Below, one piece after another: positions 8,874-18,079 of a stretch of 64,000 bases of DNA. Source of the stretch: Clostridium sp. D43t1_170807_H7. GTDB lineage: Bacteria; Bacillota; Clostridia; Clostridiales; Clostridiaceae. Positions within the stretch are counted from its first letter, which is position 1; every line of letters starts with the position of its first letter. Location of the stretch: assembly GCF_015555905.1 (NCBI RefSeq), contig NZ_JADNLK010000002.1, positions 62,001 to 126,000 on the forward strand. Direction: 5' to 3'. A program made the translations under genes and the position numbers. Below the pieces are notes generated by a model. The model had not been told where the DNA came from. It searched no databases and saw only the letters and a program-made list of their open reading frames with translations.

Positions 8874-10502
8874 CTATTTAACTCTAAACATTATAGCTTC
8901 ATATGGTCTTAAACTTAATCTCTCAATTAACGTACTAGAATCCTTATAATTACTTAATAAAATATCAGCATGATTGAAATAACCGTCAAAACTAAAAGTA
9001 ACTTCCTTATCATAGAAATTACAAACTACTAATATCTTATCCCCATTTAACTCTCTAGTATAAGCAAAGATATTTTTATCTTCAGGACATAATAAAGTAT
9101 AATCACCATAAATTATAGTATCATTATTTTTTCTTATATCTATTAACTTTCTATAATGATGGAAAACTGAATTTTCATCTTCTAAACATTGCTTTGCATT
9201 TATCTCATTATAATTTTCATTTACAGCAATCCAAGGAGTTCCTGTTGTAAATCCAGCATTTTCAGAATTATCCCATTGCATTGGAGTTCTTCCATTATCT
9301 CTTCCTTTAGCATAAATAGATTCCATTATTTCTTCATGAGTATATCCCTTAGAAAGTCTATCTTTATACATATTTAAAGATTCAATATCTTTATAATCAT
9401 CTATATCTTCAAATCTTATATTTGTCATTCCAAGTTCTTCACCTTGATAAATATAAGGAGTTCCTTTCATTCCATGAAGAAGCGTTGCAAACATTTTTGC
9501 ACTTTCTATTCTATATTCCTTATCATTTCCCCATCTTGAAACTATTCTTGGTAAATCATGATTATTCCAGAAAAGACTGTTCCAGCCTTGTCCTTCAAGC
9601 TCTGTTTGCCACTTAGATAAAACTTCCTTTAAAGCAAGTAATTCTAATGGCTTAAGGTCCCATTTTTCTTTTCCTTCAATTTGATCTAATCCTATATGTT
9701 CAAATTGGAATACCATACTTAATTCTTTTCTTTCTGGATTTGAATAAAGCTTGGCTACCTCTGGAGTTGCTCCCCATGTTTCCCCTACTGTTAATAAGTC
9801 ATTTCCTTCTAATGCTGCCTTATTCATTTCTTGTAGATATTCATGTAATTTAGGTCCATTTCCTGTTATCATTTCATCTGGAACTTTACCAATAAGGTCA
9901 ATAACATCCATTCTAAATCCACCAATACCTTTATCTACCCAGAAATTCATCATCTTATAAACTTCATTTCTAACCTTTTCATTTTCCCAATTTAAATCAG
10001 GTTGTTTTTTACTAAATAAATGTAAATAGTATTGACCTGTCGTTTCATCATATTGCCATGCACTACCACTAAAGCATGATCCTAAATCATTTGGTTCATG
10101 TCCATCTACTGGATCTCTCCATATATAGTAATCTCTATATTCATTATCTTTAGATTTTTTAGCTTCAATAAACCATTTATGTTCATCAGAAGTATGGTTA
10201 ACAACTAAATCCATAAGAATCTTAATTCCTCTCTCATTAGCTTCCTTTAAAAGATTATCCATATCTTCCATTGTTCCAAATTCATCCATGATATCACAGT
10301 AATCACTTATATCATATCCATTATCATCATTTGGAGATTTATAAACTGGGCTAAGCCAAATAACATCTATCCCAAGCTCTTTTAGATAATCTAACTTTTC
10401 CCTAATTCCGTTAATATCACCTATTCCATCACCATTACTATCATTAAAGCTTCTTGGGTATATTTGATATACTACTGAGCTATGCCACCATTGTCTTTCC
10501 AT
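8874..10502 (-). CDS. dexB: Glucan 1,6-alpha-glucosidase / oligo-1,6-glucosidase (GH13)
   Basis: A cytoplasmic glycoside hydrolase of 542 residues that releases glucose from the non-reducing end of isomalto-oligosaccharides. The start is the ATG at 10502, 6 nt after GTGGAGG; an upstream in-frame start has no site. GH13 regions in order: DLVVNH near 98-103, GFRMDVID with nucleophile Asp199, GETWG with acid/base Glu241, and NNHDLPR with the third catalytic Asp. The text around regions II and III (DLIGK, LTVGETWGATPE) closely recalls streptococcal DexB, so dextran glucosidase is favoured over trehalose-6-phosphate hydrolase. No sugar transporter is adjacent; the oligosaccharide must enter by a system elsewhere. 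Confidence 0.92.
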   Translation of the reverse strand: MERQWWHSSVVYQIYPRSFNDSNGDGIGDINGIREKLDYLKELGIDVIWLSPVYKSPNDDNGYDISDYCDIMDEFGTMEDMDNLLKEANERGIKILMDLVVNHTSDEHKWFIEAKKSKDNEYRDYYIWRDPVDGHEPNDLGSCFSGSAWQYDETTGQYYLHLFSKKQPDLNWENEKVRNEVYKMMNFWVDKGIGGFRMDVIDLIGKVPDEMITGNGPKLHEYLQEMNKAALEGNDLLTVGETWGATPEVAKLYSNPERKELSMVFQFEHIGLDQIEGKEKWDLKPLELLALKEVLSKWQTELEGQGWNSLFWNNHDLPRIVSRWGNDKEYRIESAKMFATLLHGMKGTPYIYQGEELGMTNIRFEDIDDYKDIESLNMYKDRLSKGYTHEEIMESIYAKGRDNGRTPMQWDNSENAGFTTGTPWIAVNENYNEINAKQCLEDENSVFHHYRKLIDIRKNNDTIIYGDYTLLCPEDKNIFAYTRELNGDKILVVCNFYDKEVTFSFDGYFNHADILLSNYKDSSTLIERLSLRPYEAIMFRVK

Positions 10503-10664
10503 ATTTGTTACCTCCACATTATAAAAACTCAATTTATCTTTTTATTACAATTAATGATTTATAATGTGATTATACATAATATTATCATTACCTTACTTGC
10601 AAAATATAGGCTTTTTTTAACACAATAATGCTATTTTTTATTTTATTTTCTTAATAATGTTAAT

Positions 10665-10705
10665 GCCTCCTAGGAATATCCATTATATGGGTGTTCCCCG
10701 GAGGC
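10665..10705 (-). terminator. Hairpin after the EamA gene
   Basis: GCCTCCGGGGAA pairs with TTCCTAGGAGGC (minus strand), 17-nt loop, located just beyond the EamA stop codon. The following sequence is AT-rich but not a clean T-run, so termination efficiency is uncertain. Confidence 0.6.
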
Positions 10706-10712
10706 ACTGACA

Positions 10713-11582
10713 TTATATGGATTTTATTAATAATAATAATGTTCCAACTACAATTAAAATTAATCCTAATAATGATTTTTTTGATAATTTTTCTTTTAAA
10801 AATATATAAGCAAATAATACAGTTACTAAAATACTAAGCTTATCTATTGGAACAACTATGGAAGCTAGTCCATCTTGTAAAGCCTTATAATAGCAAAGCC
10901 ATGACGCACCGGTTGCTATTCCAGAGAAAATTAAAAATATTAAACTATTCTTATCAATCTTCTTAACATCACCTTGTTTTTTAGTAGCAAAAACTATAAC
11001 CCAAGCCATTACAAGTACAACTATTGTTCTAATTGCTGTTCCTAAGTTTGATTCAATATTTTCTATACCAACCTTACCTAATATAGATGTCAATGAGGCA
11101 AATAGAGCTGATAATAAAGCATATATTAACCATGCTTTTCCCTTAACTACCTTTTCTACTTCTTCTTTCTTTTGAATCATTAAGTATGTTCCAATAGCTA
11201 TTCCTATAATTCCAATTACCATATTTATAGTTATCTTTTCATTTAAGAAAATAAAAGCTAAAATCATAGTTAATATTGTACTACTTTTATCAATAGGTAC
11301 TACTTTATTAACATCTCCTAGTTGTAAAGCCTTAAAATAACATAGCCAAGATCCTCCTGTTGATAAACCTGATAAAATTAAGAATAAAAAAGTTTTTCCA
11401 TCAATATTTACTATTGTACTTTGTGATCCAATTAAAAATACCATTATCCATGAAAAAATTAAGACTATAATAGTTCTTATAGCTGTAGCTAAATGAGAAT
11501 CAACGTCTTTTATCCCTACCTTAGCTAAAATAGATGTAATCCCCGCAAAAAATGCAGATCCAAAAGCATAAATCAACCACAT
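10713..11582 (-). CDS. DMT-superfamily transporter with two EamA domains
   Basis: A 289-residue integral membrane protein made of two repeats of about 140 residues, each with five hydrophobic helices (YAFGSAFFAGITSILAKVGI and YALLSALFASLTSILGKVGI start the two halves). This is the EamA/RhaT drug-metabolite transporter fold, normally exporting metabolites or amino acids. The exact substrate cannot be told. I chose the second of two close ATGs (11582), which sits 7 nt after AAAGGAG; the first is too close. It is transcribed alone, with a long hairpin immediately upstream of its ribosome site. Confidence 0.88.
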   Translation of the reverse strand: MWLIYAFGSAFFAGITSILAKVGIKDVDSHLATAIRTIIVLIFSWIMVFLIGSQSTIVNIDGKTFLFLILSGLSTGGSWLCYFKALQLGDVNKVVPIDKSSTILTMILAFIFLNEKITINMVIGIIGIAIGTYLMIQKKEEVEKVVKGKAWLIYALLSALFASLTSILGKVGIENIESNLGTAIRTIVVLVMAWVIVFATKKQGDVKKIDKNSLIFLIFSGIATGASWLCYYKALQDGLASIVVPIDKLSILVTVLFAYIFLKEKLSKKSLLGLILIVVGTLLLLIKSI

Positions 11583-11602
11583 ATACATTCTCCTTTTGTT
11601 TT

Positions 11603-11643
11603 AATAAGTAAAGAGGTTGCCTTATACAACCTCTTTACTTATT
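11603..11643 (-). other. 17-bp perfect hairpin directly upstream of the EamA ribosome site
   Basis: AATAAGTAAAGAGGTTG and its exact reverse complement enclose a 7-nt loop. On the minus strand it sits a few bases ahead of the AAAGGAG site with no T-run after it, so it may be a leader structure and not a terminator. On the plus strand the tail is T-rich. Confidence 0.5.
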
Positions 11644-11802
11644 TTACATTATTTATATTATTACATTATAACTTTAATAAATTATTTTATATTATTTTCA
11701 ACTAATTCTATATTCTTAATGTCTTCAACTCTTAATATCTTTATTTGAGTATCGCCTTTTTTATTAGTATTCCGAAATTTTATCCATTCATTATAAAATA
11801 CT

Positions 11803-11839
11803 CCCCTAGTTAAAGGCAACTATTTCCTTTCTCTAGGGG
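11803..11839 (-). terminator. Terminator of the GH3-type gene
   Basis: CCCCTAG and CTAGGGG arms with an additional inner AAAGG/CCTTT stem lie just past the stop codon at 11849. The tail on the minus strand is AGTATTTTAT and on the plus strand AAATTTTTATT. Sequence 11644-11802 holds no gene I can support. Confidence 0.75.
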
Positions 11840-11848
11840 AAATTTTTA

Positions 11849-13492
11849 TTATTCTATATTTTCATTTAATATACTTAAGATATCTTTTTTATTGGTTATT
11901 ACTCTTGGTATCTTAATTTGACTCTTTGAAACTCCTTTAGATATTAAAAACTTCTTTATATTATCAAAAGTATTTTTTCTGATAACAATAACTCCTATAC
12001 ATGCTAACTTATTACTCTTTCTAAATCTTCCATAAGCTAAATTAGCCTTCTGCAATTCTAAATCAAGAGTCTTTTCCAATAATTTTAACCTACTCTTTGG
12101 TAACTCATTATTAAACTCAAAATAAAAAATATATCTTCCTGGTGTTATTGAATTATCCTCTAATGTTGTATAATCAACTAAAGATAAATCAAGCTTACTC
12201 ATAGTATTACTTATTGCTACTTTTAAGTGCTCTTCTGTAGTTTTTTCAGCATACATATTTAAAACCTGATTTTTCCTATATAAAAACTCTACCTCTGGTG
12301 AATTATTATAATAATCAACTACTTTAACAACATCACCTAATCTATATCTATAAAATCCAGCATAACTAGTTATTATAATTTCATATTCCTCTCCTACCTT
12401 TAATTCATCTATACAATAAGTCTCTGGATTTTTCTTATTACTTTCTTCTATTGGAATAAATTCATAAAATGCAGTATCAGGAATTATAACATATCTTATT
12501 TTCTCTGCATATGGATTAATTCCCATCATTGCTTCAGTTGCTGCATAAGCCGGTGAGTATATAGGCAAAGATTCAGTATAATAATTAACCATATCATCAT
12601 ATATAGAAAAATTAGCTCCTGTTACTGATGCAATATAAATTAATTTAGGCCATATTCTTCTACATATTCCTTCAAACCCTTTAGTAAATTCTAATTCTAT
12701 TTCATCAGCTCGTCCTGCATTAGGCCTTAAATATTTATTTAGCTTTTTTCTTGTATCTTCATCAATATTTAAATTCCTGTTTATGCTACCTCTCCTAATA
12801 TCTCTTACTAATAAATCTGCATTGTCTTCTAATACTCTTAATGCATCTAAAACATTAGATATAAAAACGCCACTTATATAAGTTAAATTTTTGTCTTCAA
12901 GAGCAAATAACAAATGCAAATATAATGCTGTATTTTTATCTTTAATTTTCATTACTTCATATGGTGAAGTATATATCTTAGGCAATATTAATTTTATAGA
13001 ATCCATTCCCCCGGATGTAGCAGAACATATAGGTACCCCACCTTGGGAATAAGTTGTCATTACAGTATCTGCTAACATCAATCCTCTCCCATAATTCCAT
13101 TGTTCCTTAAAATTATTATAAGCAAACCTTTCAAGTAATAATGCCATATACTTACTTCCAACTTCTCTAGACTTTTTAGTTACTGGGACTAATTTTTGCT
13201 TACCTGTAGTTCCTGAAGTATGTCCAAAGTATTCAACATCTTCAGTAAACAAAATATTTTTTTCTCCTATTAACATTTCTTCTATATACTTTTCATAAGA
13301 TGCATAATTGGTAATTGGAACCTTACTTTTATATTCATTTATTGATTTTATAGAGTTAAATTTATATTCTTTACCATACTTACATTTCTTATTTTTATTT
13401 AATATCTTAAATAAAACCTGTTCATTTACTTTTTTAGAATTTATCGTATATTGATTAAAATATTTTTCTAGCACTCCTCCTGCTATAATCAT
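11849..13492 (-). CDS. GH3 auxin-responsive-promoter family acyl-adenylating protein
   Basis: A member of the GH3/JAR1-like branch of the adenylate-forming superfamily. Plant relatives join amino acids to carboxylic acids; bacterial function is largely unknown. The ATP/AMP-binding P-loop-like motif HTSGTTGKQKLVPVTK (about residues 112-127 from the proposed start) and the later block TSYAGFYRYRLGDVV are the family hallmarks. The frame extends upstream to 13618, but that extension lies inside the nhaA terminator hairpin. I therefore propose the ATG at 13492, which gives the usual N-terminal length (547 residues), although no ideal ribosome site precedes it. The substrate is not predictable. Confidence 0.82.
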   Translation of the reverse strand: MIIAGGVLEKYFNQYTINSKKVNEQVLFKILNKNKKCKYGKEYKFNSIKSINEYKSKVPITNYASYEKYIEEMLIGEKNILFTEDVEYFGHTSGTTGKQKLVPVTKKSREVGSKYMALLLERFAYNNFKEQWNYGRGLMLADTVMTTYSQGGVPICSATSGGMDSIKLILPKIYTSPYEVMKIKDKNTALYLHLLFALEDKNLTYISGVFISNVLDALRVLEDNADLLVRDIRRGSINRNLNIDEDTRKKLNKYLRPNAGRADEIELEFTKGFEGICRRIWPKLIYIASVTGANFSIYDDMVNYYTESLPIYSPAYAATEAMMGINPYAEKIRYVIIPDTAFYEFIPIEESNKKNPETYCIDELKVGEEYEIIITSYAGFYRYRLGDVVKVVDYYNNSPEVEFLYRKNQVLNMYAEKTTEEHLKVAISNTMSKLDLSLVDYTTLEDNSITPGRYIFYFEFNNELPKSRLKLLEKTLDLELQKANLAYGRFRKSNKLACIGVIVIRKNTFDNIKKFLISKGVSKSQIKIPRVITNKKDILSILNENIE

Positions 13493-13570
13493 ACTACAAT
13501 ATACTGCTTTACTTATTATGCTCGTTTTAAAGCACTTCCTATATATTTTTGTCACAATATTATATGATAT

Positions 13571-13623
13571 AAAAAAATATGTGTGTATTCTACATTTAGT
13601 TGCATCTTGAATACACACATATT
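13571..13623 (-). terminator. Terminator of the truncated nhaA gene
   Basis: Perfect 15-bp arms AATATGTGTGTATTC and GAATACACACATATT followed on the minus strand by seven T. Its position rules out the longest upstream start of the neighbouring GH3-type gene. Confidence 0.9.
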
Positions 13624-13625
13624 AT

Positions 13626-14129
13626 TTATTTATGTTTATGTTGTAGCCTTTCACCTATAGATGTCAATATACTAGCTAATATTATTGAGATAACAGCAGC
13701 TATTAATACTGAAATTTTTGATACACTAAGCTCAATTTTCTCACCTGCAAATGCAAGTTCTGATACAAATAGTGACATTGTAAATCCTATTCCTGCTAAA
13801 ATTGATACTTCTAAAACATCATACCATGATGTATCCTTAGGCCTTTTAGTTATTCCTATCAAGCTTCCTAAATATCCAAAAAGCATAATTCCAAGTGGTT
13901 TTCCTATAACTAATCCTAATATTATTCCTATCATTAATGGATAATCTCTTGTTAAATTTAAACTTCCACCTAAGGCTATTCCTGTATTAGCAAAAGCAAA
14001 CAAAGGAAGTATTACATAATTAGATAATTCAGTATTTGCTAATATTAAAGCTAATACTGTAGTTGCTAATAATAATATTCCTGGAAAGGCCTCTGAATTT
14101 AATATACTTTTTTTATTATTGTTTCCCAT
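13626..14129 (-). CDS. nhaA: Internally deleted Na+/H+ antiporter NhaA (probably non-functional)
   Basis: Only 167 residues against about 380-400 for NhaA. Residues 1-33 (SEAFPGILLLATTVLALILAN) match the first membrane helix. At about residue 37 the sequence jumps in frame to VILPLFAFANTGIALGG, the start of the helix IX region, and then continues to the normal end with IGKPLGI and GIGFTMSLF. The missing ~220 residues contain the paired Asp of the ion site (Asp163/164 in E. coli), so antiport is not expected. The start is intact, with GCAGGAGGAG 4-5 nt before ATG, so a remnant protein may still be made. Confidence 0.85.
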   Translation of the reverse strand: MGNNNKKSILNSEAFPGILLLATTVLALILANTELSNYVILPLFAFANTGIALGGSLNLTRDYPLMIGIILGLVIGKPLGIMLFGYLGSLIGITKRPKDTSWYDVLEVSILAGIGFTMSLFVSELAFAGEKIELSVSKISVLIAAVISIILASILTSIGERLQHKHK

Positions 14130-14208
14130 AACACTCCTCCTGCTATGAAATTAATCATTTCTATAATAGTAGTATTGTGTAAATCTTAAAATTGTATGTG
14201 ATTTAAAA

Positions 14209-14262
14209 TATAAAAAATAAAGCACTAAAATCTTTTACGATTTTTAGCGCTTTATTTTTTAC
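14209..14262 (-). terminator. Terminator of the fructose operon
   Basis: AAAGCGCTAAAAATC pairs with GATTTTAGTGCTTT on the minus strand and is followed by ATTTTTTAT. It lies immediately after the fruA stop codon and can act in both directions. Confidence 0.85.
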
Positions 14263-14274
14263 CTATATATCAAC

Positions 14275-16206
14275 TTATTCTGATACTTTCTTCTTTAATA
14301 ATGCTAACATTGCCATTCCTACTACAGAACCTATAACAACTGCAGCTAAGAATCCAAATGGATTTCCTATTACAGGTAATACAAATATTCCACCATGAGG
14401 AGCTCTTAATTGACAGTTAAATAACATTGTAAGTGCTCCAGCTGTTGCAGAACCTAATACACATGAAGGTATAACTCTTAATGGATCTGCTGCTGCAAAA
14501 GGAATTGCTCCTTCTGTTATAAATGATAATCCCATAATGTAATTTGTAAGTGCTGATTGTCTTTCTCTCTTTGTAAACTTATTTTTAAAGAATGTTGATG
14601 CTAAAGCTATTGCAAGTGGTGGAACCATACCACCAGCCATTACTGCTGCCATTACTTCATAGTTACCAGATGCAAGTGATGCTGTACCAAATACGTATGC
14701 TGCTTTATTGAAAGGACCACCCATATCAATTGACATCATACCCGCAACAACAATTCCTAATAATACCTTACTTGTTCCACCCATTGAGTTAAGGAAATGT
14801 GTAATTGCTTCATTTATTCCACCAAAGAATGGATTTACAAATATCATTATTACACCAATTAATCCAATACCAAAGAAAGGATATAATAATGTTGGTTTTA
14901 AACCTTCTAATGCTTGTGGTAATTTATCAAATATCTTCTTTAATCCTAATACTAAGTAACCACCTAGGAATCCTGCAAATAATGCTCCTAAGAATCCTCC
15001 ACTGATAACTGATACTGAAGAATCAAATGCACTTGCATAAGTTGTTCCTAAATTAGCTAACATACCACCAACAAAACCAACAGCAAGACCTGGTCTATCT
15101 GCAATACTCATTGAAATATATCCTGCTAATACAGGTAGCATAAATCCAAATGCAGTTTCACCTATAGTTTTTATTAATGCAGCTATTGGCGTATTTTTAC
15201 CAAAGTTAGCTGGGTTAATACTGTAATTGTCTAATAAGAATGCTAAAGCTATTAATATACCTCCACCAATAACAAATGGTAACATATGAGATACACCATT
15301 CATTAAGTGTTTATATATTTGTCTTCCAAAGCTTTCTCCTTCTTCTGATGATGAACCTTCGCTATCACTTCCACCTGCATGATGGTAAACTGGCGCATCT
15401 CCACTAGTAGCTCTATTTAATAATTCTTCTGTTTTATGAATTCCATTTGCAACCTTAGTTTGAATAACTCTTTTTCCTTCAAATCTAGCCATCTCAACCT
15501 TTTTATCAGCTGCAACTATTATACACTCCGCATTAGCTATTTCTTCATCAGTTAAAACATTTTTAGCTCCTCCTGAACCATTAGTTTCAACCTTTATTGA
15601 AATTCCCATATCTTTAGCTTTATTTTCTAAAGCTTCAGCTGCCATAAATGTATGAGCTATACCTGTTGGACATGCAGTAACGGCTAATACTCTATATCCA
15701 TTAGATTGTGCCTTTTGAGCTTCTTCTTTATCATTTTCTGCTTTTAATTTATCATTTTCCTTAGAATCTATAAGTGATAAGAATTCATCAACACTTTTAG
15801 CATTTATTAATTGTTCTTTAAAATCTGGATCCATTAGCATCATTGATAATCTTGCTAATACATCTAAGTGAAGGTTGTTTTCTCCTTCTGGTGCTGCTAT
15901 CATAAAGAATAATTTTGCTGGTTCACCATCTAATGAATCATAATCAACTCCATTAGTAAGTACCATTGCACTAAGACCTGCTTCTTTTACTGCACTTGTC
16001 TTAGCATGTGGAATTGCTATATTATCACCAATTCCTGTTGTACTTAAGCTTTCTCTTTCTAAAACAGCATTTTTATATGCTGCTTTATCTCTTAATCTTC
16101 CTGTAGCATCCATTAAATCAACTAATTTATTTATTGCTGCTTCTTTTGAATCTACTTTAGGATTAAGGGCTATACCATTCTTTTTTAATAAATCAGTAAT
16201 TTTCAC
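14275..16206 (-). CDS. fruA: PTS fructose transporter subunit IIABC
   Basis: A 643-residue phosphotransferase permease that imports fructose as fructose-1-phosphate. Domains in order: EIIA (about 1-150) with phospho-His67 in IAIPHAKT, a charged linker (about 150-168), EIIB-fructose (about 170-268) with phospho-Cys179 in VTACPTGIAHTFMAAEAL, and a membrane EIIC domain (about 295-640). The start is a GTG at 16206 with AAGGAGG 8 nt upstream. It is the last gene of fruR-fruK-fruA, 21 bp behind fruK. Everything needed except EI/HPr is in one polypeptide, as in other Firmicutes. Confidence 0.96.
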   Translation of the reverse strand: MKITDLLKKNGIALNPKVDSKEAAINKLVDLMDATGRLRDKAAYKNAVLERESLSTTGIGDNIAIPHAKTSAVKEAGLSAMVLTNGVDYDSLDGEPAKLFFMIAAPEGENNLHLDVLARLSMMLMDPDFKEQLINAKSVDEFLSLIDSKENDKLKAENDKEEAQKAQSNGYRVLAVTACPTGIAHTFMAAEALENKAKDMGISIKVETNGSGGAKNVLTDEEIANAECIIVAADKKVEMARFEGKRVIQTKVANGIHKTEELLNRATSGDAPVYHHAGGSDSEGSSSEEGESFGRQIYKHLMNGVSHMLPFVIGGGILIALAFLLDNYSINPANFGKNTPIAALIKTIGETAFGFMLPVLAGYISMSIADRPGLAVGFVGGMLANLGTTYASAFDSSVSVISGGFLGALFAGFLGGYLVLGLKKIFDKLPQALEGLKPTLLYPFFGIGLIGVIMIFVNPFFGGINEAITHFLNSMGGTSKVLLGIVVAGMMSIDMGGPFNKAAYVFGTASLASGNYEVMAAVMAGGMVPPLAIALASTFFKNKFTKRERQSALTNYIMGLSFITEGAIPFAAADPLRVIPSCVLGSATAGALTMLFNCQLRAPHGGIFVLPVIGNPFGFLAAVVIGSVVGMAMLALLKKKVSE

Positions 16207-16227
16207 TTTTTCTTCCTCCTTAGTTCT

Positions 16228-17133
16228 CTATCTTACTTGTTCTAATAATTCATAAACATAATCTTTTGTAGCCAATCCTTCTGAAAATGCTGATGCACTT
16301 CCTGTTGCTACACCTAACTTAAATCCATCTTCAATTTTTTCTGAATTTAAATATCCAGCTATAAATCCAGCAACCATTGAATCTCCTGCTCCAACTGAGT
16401 TTTTTACTACCCCTTTTGGTACATTACTTGTTGTAACTCCACCATTAGAATCTATTAATACTGCTCCATCTCCAGCCATAGATATAATTACATTTTGTGC
16501 TCCCATATCTTTAAGCTTCTTTGCATACTCTATAACTTCTTCTTTACTATTAAGCTTTACCCCAAATAATTCTCCAAGTTCATGATGATTTGGCTTTATT
16601 AAAAATGGATTATACTTTAATACTTTTAGTAATGATTCACCAGTTGTATCAACTATAAATTTAACATCTTTCTCTTGAAGTCTTTCCATTATTCTTTCAT
16701 AAATATCTGTTGGCATTGTTTTTGGAATACTACCTGCTAAAACTAATATATCTCCAGTTGTTAATGTATCTAACTTTGCATAAAGTTTCTCTAATGCTTC
16801 TGATGATATATCAGGCCCACCACCATTTATCTCACTTTCAACATCAGCCTTTATTTTTACGTTTATTCTAGACATGCCTTCTTTTAACTTTATGAATTCT
16901 GTATCACATCCGAATTCCCTAACTCTTCTTTCTATTTCATCACCAGTAAAACCAGCTATAAATCCAAGTGCTTTGCTTTTAACTCCTAAATTATTTAATA
17001 CGATTGATACATTAATCCCTTTACCACCAGCATAAACAAATTCATTATTACTTCTATTAACATTTCCTAGATTGAATTCATCCATTTTAACAATATAATC
17101 TAAAGCTGGATTAAATGTAATTGTATATATCAT
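16228..17133 (-). CDS. fruK: 1-phosphofructokinase
   Basis: A 301-residue PfkB-family kinase that phosphorylates fructose-1-phosphate to fructose-1,6-bisphosphate. The N-terminal signature FVYAGGKGINVSIVL lies at about 32-46 and the C-terminal PfkB signature NSVGAGDSMVAGFIAGY near 245-261, with catalytic base Asp251. It overlaps the last base of fruR and precedes fruA, the classical fructose operon order. Start ATG with GGAGGTAGAAAG upstream. Confidence 0.96.
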   Translation of the reverse strand: MIYTITFNPALDYIVKMDEFNLGNVNRSNNEFVYAGGKGINVSIVLNNLGVKSKALGFIAGFTGDEIERRVREFGCDTEFIKLKEGMSRINVKIKADVESEINGGGPDISSEALEKLYAKLDTLTTGDILVLAGSIPKTMPTDIYERIMERLQEKDVKFIVDTTGESLLKVLKYNPFLIKPNHHELGELFGVKLNSKEEVIEYAKKLKDMGAQNVIISMAGDGAVLIDSNGGVTTSNVPKGVVKNSVGAGDSMVAGFIAGYLNSEKIEDGFKLGVATGSASAFSEGLATKDYVYELLEQVR

Positions 17134-17885
17134 TAACTTTCTACCTCCAAAATTTCTGTTTGATGTTTATATCTATTATTCTCTAAATTTGTTGTTATTA
17201 TTTTAGCATCTTTAATATCTGCAAAAGTTATTGAACTTATTTCATCAAACTTAGATTGATCACATAAAACAAACCTTTTTCTACTTCTATGCAATGCCTC
17301 TTCCTTTACCATAGCCTCTTTAACATCAGGTGTTGTAAATCCCCTGTCAATATCAACTCCATTTGTTCCAAAAAAGCCCTTTGTAAAATTATACTTTCTT
17401 AAACTATTTACTGTTTCAGCTCCAACTATGGCTTCTGTTGTAAGTTTCAGCTCACCACCTAATATATAAGTTGTACAATTTTTTTTAATAAGTTTTCTTG
17501 CATGAACGATTCCATTTGTAACAAATACGGCTTTTGTATTGCTTATAAAATTAATCATAAGCTCTGTAGTTGTTCCTGCATCTATATATACTAAATCATT
17601 ATCTTCTATTAATGATGCAGCATATTCTGCAATTTTTAACTTTTCATCTATATTTAAAGACTGTCTATTCTCAACAATATCATCAGTTGTATTTATACTT
17701 ATTTCTTTTAATGATGTAGCTCCTCCATGAACCTTCTTTAATAATCCTGCTTTATCAAGAGCAGTTAAATCTCTTCTAATAGTGGATTCTGAAGTGTTTA
17801 AATATTTAACTAAATCATTTAAATAAACTACTGATTCTCTTTCTAACTTTTCTAAAATAAGCTTATGTCTCTCTTCTGATAACAT
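17133..17885 (-). CDS. fruR: DeoR-family transcriptional regulator of the fructose operon
   Basis: A 250-residue regulator. The N-terminal winged helix-turn-helix (about 1-57) contains the DeoR signature region with STIRRDLTALDKAGLLKKVHGG. The rest (about 75-235) is the sugar-phosphate-binding, ribose-5-phosphate-isomerase-like domain with the VYIDAGTTTELMI loop. Its position as first gene of the operon, sharing one base with fruK, points to fructose-1-phosphate as effector. Probable binding sites are the four 10-bp repeats just upstream of its promoter. Confidence 0.93.
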   Translation of the reverse strand: MLSEERHKLILEKLERESVVYLNDLVKYLNTSESTIRRDLTALDKAGLLKKVHGGATSLKEISINTTDDIVENRQSLNIDEKLKIAEYAASLIEDNDLVYIDAGTTTELMINFISNTKAVFVTNGIVHARKLIKKNCTTYILGGELKLTTEAIVGAETVNSLRKYNFTKGFFGTNGVDIDRGFTTPDVKEAMVKEEALHRSRKRFVLCDQSKFDEISSITFADIKDAKIITTNLENNRYKHQTEILEVES

Positions 17886-17906
17886 TTACACCACTTCCTT
17901 GACTTC

Positions 17907-17935
17907 ATAATACTCTTATTTCAATCATAAGTCAA
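17907..17935 (-). promoter_or_regulatory. Promoter of fruRKA
   Basis: On the minus strand a -35 TTGACT (17930-17935) and a -10 TATTAT (17907-17912) are separated by 17 bp, about 20 bp ahead of the fruR start codon. This is a good sigma-A promoter. Confidence 0.85.
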
Positions 17936-17948
17936 TCATTTTTAATCT

Positions 17949-17988
17949 TTTTCACGCAAAAACTTTCATTTTCGCTCAAAATCGTTCA
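17949..17988 (-). promoter_or_regulatory. Probable FruR operator: four tandem 10-bp repeats
   Basis: Read on the minus strand, four consecutive 10-bp units start with TG: TGAACGATTT, TGAGCGAAAA, TGAAAGTTTT, TGCGTGAAAA. The period is one helical turn, so a protein contacting one DNA face could bind all four. They end 13 bp upstream of the -35 box. DeoR regulators often use such direct repeats; the assignment to FruR is inferred from position. Confidence 0.65.
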
Positions 17989-18044
17989 TTTTTATTCCAC
18001 CTGTAGATTCTTTTGGAAATAATAGATTTTTTTACACAACAAAT

Positions 18045-18079
18045 AGTTGTAACACCAACTTTTAGTTGCATTTGCAACT
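18045..18079 (+). promoter_or_regulatory. Twin MarR-type operators AGTTG-N6-CAACT
   Basis: Two 16-bp inverted repeats with identical arms, AGTTGTAACACCAACT (18045-18060) and AGTTGCATTTGCAACT (18064-18079), lie 19 bp apart. The second overlaps the -35 element. The geometry fits autorepression by the MarR protein encoded next. Confidence 0.75.

Noticed and set aside
11682-11819. A possible 45-codon gene (TTG start, AAAGGA upstream) on the minus strand after the GH3-type gene
   Set aside because: Its start and first codons lie inside the GH3 terminator hairpin, the start is weak and the product matches nothing I know. Low-complexity AT-rich sequence easily gives such a frame.
13493-13618. A longer N-terminus for the GH3-type protein
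   Set aside because: These 42 codons run through the 15-bp nhaA terminator arms and contain no conserved family sequence.
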